The position numbers and the translations under genes were made by a program. The notes below the pieces were generated by a model. It did no database searches and had not been told where the DNA came from. It saw only the letters and a program-made list of their open reading frames with translations. From positions 1 to 11,821 of the forward strand of contig CAKPLP010000018.1 in NCBI GenBank assembly GCA_934167695.1: DNA of 11,821 bases. Reading direction: 5' to 3'. Origin of the DNA: an uncultured Bacilli bacterium (GTDB lineage Bacteria; Bacillota_I; Bacilli_A; RF39; UBA660). Every line of letters starts with the position of its first letter. Position 1 is the stretch's first letter. Positions 1 to 5,092 of this stretch are shown one piece after another.

Positions 1-48
1 CCTTTCATATCTTTCTATACTACAAAAGTTATGTATCTCTAAATATAT

Positions 49-105
49 TTATTGTTCTACTAAAGTGACCCCCCCCCCACTAGAACATTTGATTGACACT
101 CTCAT
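49..105 (-). CDS. Possible 18-aa leader peptide containing a G10 run
   Basis: A very short ORF reads MRVSIKCSSGGGVTLVEQ and ends in TAA. It is supported by an AGGAGG Shine-Dalgarno (110-115) four bases before the ATG and by a promoter-like pair just upstream (132-160). Bases 69-78 are a run of ten G on the coding strand and encode Gly-Gly-Gly plus the first base of a Val codon. A change to G9 would stop after about 14 codons, and G11 would read on to a stop at about 26 codons. No length opens a frame reaching the window edge. The role is unknown: a leader peptide for a gene beyond the left edge, a phase-variable micro-ORF, or a chance ORF. I see no family match. Confidence 0.35.
   Translation of the reverse strand: MRVSIKCSSGGGVTLVEQ
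69..78. repeat. C10/G10 homopolymer
   Basis: Ten consecutive C on the plus strand is a sharp anomaly in such AT-rich DNA. It sits between short inverted arms GTTCTA (54-59) and TAGAAC (81-86), with GTG/CAC pairing further in (65-67, 78-80), so the run would fall in a hairpin loop. Tracts like this slip during replication and also during sequencing. Confidence 0.85.
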
Positions 106-120
106 ACTTCCTCCTATACT
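93..120 (+). promoter_or_regulatory. Consensus-like plus-strand promoter at the left edge
   Basis: TTGACA (93-98), a 16-base spacer and TATACT (115-120) make a near-perfect vegetative promoter on the plus strand, with initiation expected near 127. It points into the 3' end of the tspO gene and no plus-strand ORF follows. It overlaps the Shine-Dalgarno and start of the minus-strand micro-ORF, so one of the two readings may be coincidental. Confidence 0.35.
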
Positions 121-131
121 TATTTTAAACA

Positions 132-160
132 ATTATACACTAAAAAACACCTAGCAACAA
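132..160 (-). promoter_or_regulatory. Predicted promoter for the 49-105 ORF
   Basis: On the minus strand a perfect -10 TATAAT (132-137) lies 17 bases downstream of TTGTTG (155-160), giving a transcript start near 125 and a 5' leader of about 20 bases. The -35 is only a partial match. The promoter lies just beyond the tspO terminator, consistent with a new transcription unit running leftwards. Confidence 0.45.
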
Positions 161-173
161 GGTATTTATAAAT

Positions 174-198
174 AAAAAAATCTAAACCTTAGTTTAGA
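174..198 (-). terminator. Intrinsic terminator after tspO
   Basis: The stem TCTAAAC/GTTTAGA (181-187 with 192-198) closes a 4-base loop and on the minus strand is followed by seven T (174-180). The tspO stop codon (189-191) lies in the loop, so the terminator overlaps the last codons of the gene. Confidence 0.85.
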
Positions 199-638
199 TA
201 ATAAATCATATAATTTAAATATGCAGCAAATATTAACCACAACAAATATGGAATATTAATATAAGCAGCAATCTTATTAGATTTATAAAACTGATATATC
301 ATTATTACAACCAATATTATTAATAACAAAATCCAAAGGAAACTAAAGAAAATCCATCTAAATCCAAAGAAAAATAGAGTCCATAAAGAATTAATAATCA
401 GTTGAGAAAAATATAATATTATATTACCTTTATCAGTGCTATTAGAACTAATAATATATAAAGATATTCCCATTAATAAATATAAAAAACTCCAAACAAT
501 AGGAAAAACTATCGCCGGTATTTCAAATGGTTTTGTAAGATCATTATAAAAGCTATTAGCAGTAAAAATACTAAATAAAGAACCTATTACAAAAGTAATA
601 ACTATATCAAAAACTAATTTTTTGTAATTTATTTTCAT
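189..638 (-). CDS. tspO: TspO/MBR family tryptophan-rich sensory protein
   Basis: This is an integral membrane protein of the TspO/MBR (translocator protein) family, which binds porphyrins and related ligands and is linked to stress responses. Its 149 aa are close to the family norm. There are five hydrophobic segments, roughly residues 8-27, 43-63, 74-92, 96-117 and 126-146. Family landmarks visible are PAIVFPIVWSFLYLLMG (41-57), NSLWTLFFFG (83-92) and IPYLLWLIFAAYLN (129-142). The WxPP motif usually found before the second helix is degenerate here (KPFEIP). The ATG is preceded by GGTGAT. It lies 43 bases downstream of uvsE with no terminator between, so the two are probably co-transcribed. 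Family assignment is firm; ligand and role are inferred. Confidence 0.9.
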   Translation of the reverse strand: MKINYKKLVFDIVITFVIGSLFSIFTANSFYNDLTKPFEIPAIVFPIVWSFLYLLMGISLYIISSNSTDKGNIILYFSQLIINSLWTLFFFGFRWIFFSFLWILLLIILVVIMIYQFYKSNKIAAYINIPYLLWLIFAAYLNYMIYYLN

Positions 639-681
639 CTATATCACCATTATAATTTTATGACAAAATATAAAATTTATA

Positions 682-1611
682 CTACTTAAGAATAAAAGAA
701 GTATCATCTATAAATTCATAATCAGTTTTATATTTTAAATTTCTTATCAATCTAAACATTGCTTCATCTTTCTTTTTTGCTTCTATCATAATATCAATAT
801 CACATTTCAAATCTTTAATACTATCCAAAAATTCTATAAAACTATCAGGATCAATATAATCATGATGACTTCTAAATTCCTTCTTAGTTTTATTTTTAGG
901 AGAAGAAAAATGCATTTTTACTCTTTTATTCCATGTACTAATAATTTTTTCATAATCTAAAGAACTCTTATTACACAAAAAATGATGATAATCAAAGACA
1001 ACAGGAACATTTATTTTACTACTAATTTCCAAACAATCCTCTACATTAAAAATTTTATCATCATTTTCAATAGCAATTACATTCTGTAAATATTTTGGTA
1101 ATTTTCTAAAATTATTAATAAATCTACTAATAGATTGTTTCTTTCCAAACTGATTACTTCCTACATGAAGTACTAATACTTTATCATCAATGCCAAACTG
1201 TTCTAATAAGCGATAATGATATTCTAAAATATCTATACTGTTTTGCACCACCTCGCTACGAGTACTATTCAAAACACAGTATTCACTAGGATGAAAGTCC
1301 ACTCGCATATTATTTGTTTTAACTAAATTACCTATTTTTTTGTAAAAATATTGATATTTATTAATATAGTCAAATAAAACATCATTTTTAGTTGCAAGAG
1401 GAATAATACCAGAAGACAATCTATAAAAATGAATATTATTTTTAATATTATAATTAATTATTTTTTCTAAATCCAAGAAATTAGATACAATTATTCTATC
1501 TAATTTGTCATAATCCTTCTCTTTCATAAAATTAGTATACGTATATGTACTAGAAGAAGTAACATTATCTAAAGTTTCACTAATGCAAGCATATCCTAAC
1601 CTAATAAGCAT
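682..1611 (-). CDS. uvsE: UV damage endonuclease UvsE/UvdE
   Basis: UvsE is a TIM-barrel metal-dependent endonuclease that nicks DNA 5' to UV photoproducts, starting alternative excision repair. At 309 aa it is a typical full-length bacterial form. The N-terminus has the family LGYAC strand (5-9). Likely metal and active-site residues, assigned by resemblance to the Thermus enzyme, are H61 (HFYRLSSG), H107 (DFHPSEY), H149 (VLHVGSN), E182 (IENDD), D207 and H209/H210 (VFDYHH), K232/H234 (KMHFSS), H249/H250 (HHDYID) and E277 (MIEAK). All expected positions seem present, so it should be active. The start ATG follows GGTGAT. The gene is first in a likely uvsE-tspO transcript and is divergent from the small plus-strand gene at 1734. 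Confidence 0.95.
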   Translation of the reverse strand: MLIRLGYACISETLDNVTSSSTYTYTNFMKEKDYDKLDRIIVSNFLDLEKIINYNIKNNIHFYRLSSGIIPLATKNDVLFDYINKYQYFYKKIGNLVKTNNMRVDFHPSEYCVLNSTRSEVVQNSIDILEYHYRLLEQFGIDDKVLVLHVGSNQFGKKQSISRFINNFRKLPKYLQNVIAIENDDKIFNVEDCLEISSKINVPVVFDYHHFLCNKSSLDYEKIISTWNKRVKMHFSSPKNKTKKEFRSHHDYIDPDSFIEFLDSIKDLKCDIDIMIEAKKKDEAMFRLIRNLKYKTDYEFIDDTSFILK

Positions 1612-1733
1612 ATTATCACCTATAAATAGTATACCCAGTACATTAAATTTTATTATACTATAACAATTTAGGCCCCTATTATATTATTTTTAAAAGAAAT
1701 TAAATATAATATACTGAAAGGAGATTAAATATT

Positions 1734-1877
1734 ATGTATGGATATGGATACCCAGCCTATTACTACAACAATAACAATGATGGGTTTGGCTCTAATTGGC
1801 TTTGGATTATAATAATATTATTCGTACTTTTCTTCTTATTCTGTGGAAACAATAGTAACGGAAGAGGAATATGTTAA
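1734..1877 (+). CDS. Small Tyr/Asn-rich single-helix membrane peptide (YjcZ-like)
   Basis: A 47-aa protein and the only convincing plus-strand gene here. The N-terminus is rich in Gly, Tyr and Asn (MYGYGYPAYYYNNNND), a hydrophobic helix follows at about residues 22-37 (WLWIIIILFVLFFLFC), and a short polar tail ends in Cys (NGRGIC). The plan resembles the YjcZ family of small sporulation-associated proteins, which also occur in non-sporulating Firmicutes. The similarity is compositional, so I hold it loosely. It has a clear AAAGGAG (1717-1723) ten bases before the ATG and its own terminator at 1882. It may insert in the membrane with the Tyr-rich segment exposed. TATAAT at 1705-1710 is too close to the ribosome site to be a confident promoter. 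Confidence 0.8.
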   Translation: MYGYGYPAYYYNNNNDGFGSNWLWIIIILFVLFFLFCGNNSNGRGIC

Positions 1878-1881
1878 CGAT

Positions 1882-1910
1882 AAATAGTGCATAAAAATAT
1901 GCGCTATTTT
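1882..1910 (+). terminator. Intrinsic terminator of the small membrane peptide gene
   Basis: A 12-pair stem (1882-1893 with 1898-1909) closes an AAAA loop and is followed by a broken T-rich tail. Position 1888 pairs with 1903 as U-G in plus-strand RNA but would be an A-C mismatch in minus-strand RNA, and no T run follows on the minus side. It therefore serves the plus strand chiefly. Confidence 0.75.
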
Positions 1911-1913
1911 ATA

Positions 1914-2495
1914 TTATTTTCTACTATAAGTATTGCAAGAACCTCCACGATCCTTAAAATAATCATCTATGTGAGCCATAACCTTATTTGCATCATCTAA
2001 TTTTTCAATATCTATATGATTTGCAATACACGCATCTCCTCCTGAATTTATAATTTGATAATTTTTATTATATTCAACTTCATATAAATAACTTTCACTA
2101 TCTAAATTACAAGTAATAGACACTCTTCCAACAACATCATAATCATCAGAAGAAGCCCTTCCAACAATAAACATAATAAATAAAACTACTATGATAACAA
2201 GAAAAATAAAAAAGAAAATACCAATTCTTCTTAATATCTTTATTGTAATACCTGCTAACCTTTCAGTATTACTTACTCTTTCTATTAACATATTTTGTAT
2301 ATCATTATTAACAAGTTCATCCAAACTAATATTAAATATTTTTGAAAGTACTTTTGCTTGATTAATATCAGGAGTTGTTTCACCAAGCTCCCATTTTGAT
2401 ATTGTTTGTCTAGTAACACCAACCATTTCTGCTAATTCTTCTTGTGAAAGATTATTTTTCTTTCTTAAATTTGCAATATTTATACCAAAATTCAT
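1914..2495 (-). CDS. Membrane-anchored XRE-family transcriptional regulator
   Basis: The N-terminal 65 residues are a typical Cro/C1-type helix-turn-helix: IANLRKKNNLSQEELAEMVG (7-26), recognition helix around VTRQTISKWELG (27-38) and a conserved LSKIFNISLDEL tail (50-61). A linker follows, then one strong transmembrane helix (about 91-112) and an 80-residue extracytoplasmic domain with three cysteines (C129, C156, C187). This plan occurs in Firmicutes one-component membrane regulators, where the outer domain is thought to sense a signal while the HTH binds DNA. The ATG is preceded by AGGAG at ten bases. The gene converges on the 47-aa peptide gene. Its target is unknown; autoregulation is plausible. 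Confidence 0.9.
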   Translation of the reverse strand: MNFGINIANLRKKNNLSQEELAEMVGVTRQTISKWELGETTPDINQAKVLSKIFNISLDELVNNDIQNMLIERVSNTERLAGITIKILRRIGIFFFIFLVIIVVLFIMFIVGRASSDDYDVVGRVSITCNLDSESYLYEVEYNKNYQIINSGGDACIANHIDIEKLDDANKVMAHIDDYFKDRGGSCNTYSRK

Positions 2496-2551
2496 ACTCT
2501 CATCTCCTACACCAAAAAAATTACCATATTATTAATAAAACATCTACCAAT

Positions 2552-2581
2552 ATTATATGGAATTTACGCAATTATTCTTAA
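2552..2581 (-). promoter_or_regulatory. Predicted promoter of the membrane XRE gene
   Basis: A perfect -10 TATAAT (2552-2557, minus) has an 18-base spacer to TTAAGA (2576-2581), which matches the -35 consensus at four of six bases. It lies between the upstream terminator (2601-2633) and the gene, leaving a leader of about 50 bases. Confidence 0.4.
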
Positions 2582-2600
2582 CACTCATCATTATAACAGT

Positions 2601-2633
2601 TAAAAAAAATCAGTTCAAATATTAAACTGATTT
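2601..2633 (-). terminator. Intrinsic terminator
   Basis: A perfect 9-pair stem AAATCAGTT/AACTGATTT (2607-2615 with 2625-2633) is followed on the minus strand by an unbroken T run. It ends the transcript that starts at the 158-aa gene, about 140 bases after its stop codon, so that transcript carries a long 3' tail. Confidence 0.85.
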
Positions 2634-2650
2634 CACTTAAATTTATAATA

Positions 2651-2767
2651 TTATCTCCTGTCTTTGGATTGGCAATAACTATTACTATCTAATAAAACGC
2701 CATCAACATATACTCTTCTTAAAAAGAGTATCCCACGATAATCAATGACTATAATAGCAAATCTATA
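2651..2767 (-). pseudogene. Possible gene remnant of 38 codons without a start
   Basis: Between the stop of the 158-aa gene and the terminator, the minus strand has an open stretch ending YVDGVLLDSNSYCQSKDRR before TAA. It is preceded by an in-frame TAA (2768-2770) and has no ATG, GTG or TTG start. Composition is protein-like (hydrophobic strand AIIVI, then charged residues), unlike the surrounding AT-rich spacer. It shares the frame of the upstream gene but two stops intervene (TAA CTA TAA). It may be the 3' remnant of a decayed gene or simply transcribed spacer; I recognise no family. Confidence 0.25.
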
Positions 2768-2773
2768 TTATAG

Positions 2774-3250
2774 TTATCTTTTTCTACTCTCAATTTTATG
2801 TTGCTTATTAACAAAATCATCGTATCTTATTTGATATTTCTTTACAAGTTCCATAAAATTTTTATTAGAATTATTAAAATCTATTTTAATTCTACTTTCA
2901 TTCAAATTAACAGCATCAACTCCATCAAAAGATTCTAACATCGATCTTATTGAATAAAAATTTGTAATACCTATAGTTTCATTATCCAAAAATGTATCTA
3001 GAAAATCATTTAATATTTGTTCAAATAAAACCAACTCATGATCTACAGTAATACCTAAATTTAAATGCTTTTCAAAGTTTTTAGTTGGAACATATATATC
3101 CAATGTACACATATTTTTGCCATCTATTTTAGCATGTTCAAACCTCATATTTCCAATCACTTTATCACTATCAGATAAAATTTGGGTGATATACTCTATA
3201 ACTAATTTAGATCTTTCTAGAGCCAACTCCTGTGCTTCTATTCTTTTCAT
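2774..3250 (-). CDS. Hypothetical protein, 158 aa
   Basis: I do not recognise this protein. It lacks a signal peptide, transmembrane segments and cysteine motifs (single C48) and looks soluble and alpha/beta. A charged N-terminal helix (about 1-28) is followed by strand-like segments (NMCTLDIYVP 46-55; HLNLGITVD 62-70), an acidic helix (ELVLFEQILNDFLDTFL 72-88), another strand-helix unit around 94-108, and a Lys/Arg-rich C-terminus (KIESRKR). The start is well supported by AGAGGTG and an extended -10 promoter at 3282. It is monocistronic apart from the remnant at 2651. The acidic body and basic tail do not identify a function. Confidence 0.8.
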   Translation of the reverse strand: MKRIEAQELALERSKLVIEYITQILSDSDKVIGNMRFEHAKIDGKNMCTLDIYVPTKNFEKHLNLGITVDHELVLFEQILNDFLDTFLDNETIGITNFYSIRSMLESFDGVDAVNLNESRIKIDFNNSNKNFMELVKKYQIRYDDFVNKQHKIESRKR

Positions 3251-3281
3251 ATATAAACACCTCTTTTGCTAATTAAAACTA

Positions 3282-3311
3282 ATTCTATCACAAAATCATA
3301 TATCCATACAA
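3282..3311 (-). promoter_or_regulatory. Extended -10 promoter of the 158-aa gene
   Basis: The minus strand carries TGATAGAAT (3282-3290), an extended -10, with TTGTAT (3306-3311) 18 bases upstream as a weak -35. The same TGATAGAAT element precedes the ATP-grasp gene. It lies directly behind the end of the broken DUF2798 gene (3317). Confidence 0.5.
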
Positions 3312-3316
3312 TCCTT

Positions 3317-3781
3317 CTAATTATTTCTAAATATTATTCTAAAAACATTTCTTACAAATGGTACAACAAAAATATTTGTAACGGATAAGCCATTATAAAG
3401 TTTTTACAATACAAAACTATATAATTACATATAACATTACTATTTATCAAATGCTGTGTAAATAAGGCATATATGCTCATTAAACCAACCATAATTAAAA
3501 CAGTAAAAGTTTGAATTGATAAAATAATAAACATTTTATTATCATTTTTAGGATTTACTATCCTAAATGCCAATTTTTTTGCAATAAGACTTGCAAAAAA
3601 AATATGCTAATACAAAAACTATAATACCTTCAATTGGAAATTCTTTTAATGCTATTAAAAAAGTTTGGTTTATTAAACCATCTGATGAATTTATTGAGAT
3701 ATTATAAACTATTATACAATAAGCCATTAAAATAACAGTCATAAAAGTAAAGATAAAATTCTGAAATTTTGTTTTAGGCAT
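3317..3781 (-). pseudogene. DUF2798 family membrane protein with two compensating frameshifts
   Basis: Three pieces in two frames join into one 154-aa DUF2798 protein, a family of about 150 aa with two repeated two-helix units and unknown function. Piece one starts MPKTKFQNFIF at 3781 after AAAGGTGG and runs to VLAYFF. The coding strand then has a T8 run (3595-3602) where T7 would continue as ASLIAKKLAFRIVNPK. The second piece runs to KNFIMAYP. One base is missing near 3383-3384, after which the first frame resumes as VTNIFVVPFVRNVFRIIF and ends with TAG at 3317-3319. The +1 and -1 changes restore the original frame. Either the gene is decayed, or these are sequencing errors; the homopolymer site makes one of them suspect. 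The ATG at 3802 is less likely because the ribosome site lies inside that extension. Confidence 0.8.
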
Positions 3782-3808
3782 TTTTAAACCACCTTTCTTC
3801 AATTTTCT

Positions 3809-3887
3809 TGGTATTTTCTCTTAAACGAAAAAATACCACCTAGTCGCAGACATAGACTAGATAGCATTTAATGTCCATATAATTATA
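3809..3887 (-). promoter_or_regulatory. Candidate structured leader of the DUF2798 gene
   Basis: A -10 TATAAT (3882-3887) would start a transcript near 3875 with a leader of about 94 bases. Besides the 15-pair hairpin (3831-3869), two pairings compete with it. TGGTATTTT (minus 3830-3838) can pair with AAAATACCA (minus 3809-3817), removing the 3' arm of the hairpin. GACAT (3871-3875) can pair with ATGTC in the hairpin loop (3849-3853). Mutually exclusive helices are typical of regulatory leaders. I match it to no known riboswitch class. Confidence 0.35.
3828..3869 (-). terminator. Long hairpin with U tail: terminator or attenuator
   Basis: In minus-strand RNA, 3855-3869 pairs with 3831-3845 over 15 base pairs around a 9-base loop, ending in a run of six U (3828-3833, of which the first three are in the stem). 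Three pairs (3865/3835, 3863/3837, 3861/3839) are G-U and would be A-C in plus-strand RNA, so the hairpin belongs to minus transcripts. It lies between the small XRE gene (stop at 3897) and the DUF2798 gene. It may end the XRE transcript, attenuate the DUF2798 transcript, or both. Confidence 0.65.
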
Positions 3888-3896
3888 ATACATTTT

Positions 3897-4169
3897 TTAT
3901 TTTTTAGATATACGATGATTAAGAATTAACTCTCTCTTTACAAATAATTGTTCTAATGGCACCTCAAAAATATTAGCAATATAATCAACATAATCTATTC
4001 TCATATTACGTTTAGCATTTTCTATATTAGAAATATATACTGGAGTTGTTCCAAGTTTAGATGCCAAGTCCTCTTGAGTCCAGCTTTTTTGTAATCTAAA
4101 ATAAACTATGTTATTTGCCAATATTCTACGAGCATCGCTTACATATTGATCAGTATTAATAACTACCAC
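3897..4169 (-). CDS. Small XRE-family DNA-binding regulator
   Basis: A soluble 90-aa Cro/C1-type regulator consisting almost only of the helix-turn-helix: NNIVYFRLQKSWTQEDLASK (19-38), recognition helix around TTPVYISNIENAKRNM (41-56) and a final helical pair DYIANIFEVPLEQLF (62-76). The start is unsettled. The only conventional start is GTG at 4167-4169, but that GTG lies inside the ribosome site AGAGGTGG (4166-4173). Spacing instead suits an ATT codon at 4158-4160, which would give 87 aa. A dyad over the -10 (4197-4223) suggests autorepression. It lies 85 bases downstream of the kinase-like gene but has its own promoter-like region. Confidence 0.88.
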   Translation of the reverse strand: MVVINTDQYVSDARRILANNIVYFRLQKSWTQEDLASKLGTTPVYISNIENAKRNMRIDYVDYIANIFEVPLEQLFVKRELILNHRISKK

Positions 4170-4196
4170 CTCTTAAATTTAATTTTTATTCACCAA

Positions 4197-4223
4197 GTCT
4201 ATCTATTATAGTAACCCATAGAC
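4197..4223 (-). promoter_or_regulatory. Promoter with dyad operator of the small XRE gene
   Basis: GTCTAT (4197-4202) and ATAGAC (4218-4223) form an inverted repeat with 15 bases between, spanning a minus-strand TATAAT (4205-4210). A -35 would be TTAGCC or TTGTTT further upstream, both poor. A dyad over the -10 of an XRE gene is the usual place for an autoregulatory operator. CATAGAC also occurs at 3851-3857 in the DUF2798 leader. Confidence 0.4.
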
Positions 4224-4254
4224 CAAGGCTAAACAAGATATGTAATAAATATTA

Positions 4255-4965
4255 CTATTTTCTAAAAAATTCTATAGGTTTTTTTATAGATTTTAATTTT
4301 TGAGAAATCTCATAAGTAACATCTACATCACTTGTTATATCAATATTAGCTAATTCATCATAAATAAATTTTGTAATATTCATGTAATTATCTTCATATT
4401 CTACAGAGTCAATAAGAATACTTTCATAAAGTTTTAACAAATTCTTTTTATTTATCGTTAAAATCTCTTTTTTAGCATAATCACTAATATAAAATAAATC
4501 CGGATCTATTATCACAATTTTTTCCTTACCAACTATAGCATTTTCTCTTTTAACATCATTTGTACATATTTTATTTTCAGAAAAAATTTCAAATAATATT
4601 TCCAGTTCTCTAAAATTATCTAATATATAGTCCTTATTTTCAAATAATACATTTAGTGAATTATCAGGATAATACTTAGCTGTATAAGCATCTACAGTAA
4701 AAGAAGATATACCAATTCTATTTTTAAATAATTCAATAGGACTAAAGTCACTATAAATATCAAACAATTCTATTAAATGCGGATTATCTATACCTTTAAA
4801 TATATCAAACATTTTTTCCGTTAATCTAAACTTAGCTAATGTGGTACAAAAATATTCTTTTAATATCATTTCGTCATTATATAATACCGTTGCACAACCA
4901 CCATTATCCAGATAATTCATACCACTCATCTTTAATTTTTTATAATCTCTATTATAATAAGCCAT
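4255..4965 (-). CDS. Divergent protein-kinase-like protein
   Basis: A 236-aa soluble protein with a minimal protein-kinase fold signature. The N-lobe shows a shortened glycine loop (LDNGGCATVL, 19-28) and a likely ATP-binding lysine, K36, in EMILKEY. A hinge-like segment AYTAKYY lies at 93-99. The catalytic loop reads CTNDVKRENAIV (134-145), with D137 as probable catalytic base and N142 as metal ligand. VIIDPDLFY (151-159) stands where DFG occurs, with D154 as candidate metal ligand. So the key residues are present though the HRD and DFG motifs are altered. Similarity to Ser/Thr kinases is by motif order only. The start follows GGGGGAG, and a good promoter lies at 4990. Neighbours give no obvious substrate; the downstream XRE regulator is one candidate. 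Confidence 0.65.
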   Translation of the reverse strand: MAYYNRDYKKLKMSGMNYLDNGGCATVLYNDEMILKEYFCTTLAKFRLTEKMFDIFKGIDNPHLIELFDIYSDFSPIELFKNRIGISSFTVDAYTAKYYPDNSLNVLFENKDYILDNFRELEILFEIFSENKICTNDVKRENAIVGKEKIVIIDPDLFYISDYAKKEILTINKKNLLKLYESILIDSVEYEDNYMNITKFIYDELANIDITSDVDVTYEISQKLKSIKKPIEFFRK

Positions 4966-4989
4966 AAATCTCCCCCAAAAAGTAAAAAT

Positions 4990-5018
4990 ATTATAACAAA
5001 TAAAAGTAATAATAGCAA
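4990..5018 (-). promoter_or_regulatory. Promoter of the kinase-like gene
   Basis: An extended -10 TGTTATAAT (4990-4998, minus) and TTGCTA (5013-5018) are separated by a 17-base spacer. This is one of the best promoter matches in the window. It starts after the operon terminator at 5055-5080, so the kinase-like gene is a separate transcription unit. Confidence 0.65.
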
Positions 5019-5046
5019 CTTATATAAATATTAAAAAATCTTTACA

Positions 5047-5080
5047 AAAAATAAAAATCAATCATATTTCAGATTGATTT
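5047..5080 (-). terminator. Intrinsic terminator of the radical SAM operon
   Basis: A perfect 9-pair stem AAATCAATC/GATTGATTT (5055-5063 with 5072-5080) closes an 8-base loop and is followed on the minus strand by a T-rich tail. It lies 13 bases after the stop codon of the last operon gene. Confidence 0.85.
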
Positions 5081-5092
5081 ATTTATTTTTAA

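Noticed and set aside
1..8. Start of a leftward gene at ATG 6-8 (minus)
   Set aside because: Only eight bases are visible and the preceding AGAAAGAT is a weak, badly spaced ribosome site.
1681..1710. TATAAT at 1705-1710 as the promoter of the 47-aa gene
   Set aside because: Initiation would fall on the ribosome site itself, and no -35 is present; left uncalled.
2615..2660. ORF after the AGGAGA at 2655-2660 (minus)
   Set aside because: No standard start codon follows at proper spacing and the frame would run through the terminator hairpin.
2710..2731. ATACTCTT/AAGAGTAT hairpin as a terminator
   Set aside because: No T run follows on either strand, and a better terminator lies at 2601-2633.
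3352..3573. Separate 73-aa membrane protein
   Set aside because: Its sequence is the continuation of the DUF2798 protein after the T8 frameshift, and its ATG is an artefact of the shift.
3782..3802. Seven-residue N-terminal extension of the DUF2798 gene
   Set aside because: The ribosome site AAAGGTGG lies inside it, and the family begins at the next Met (MPKTKFQ).
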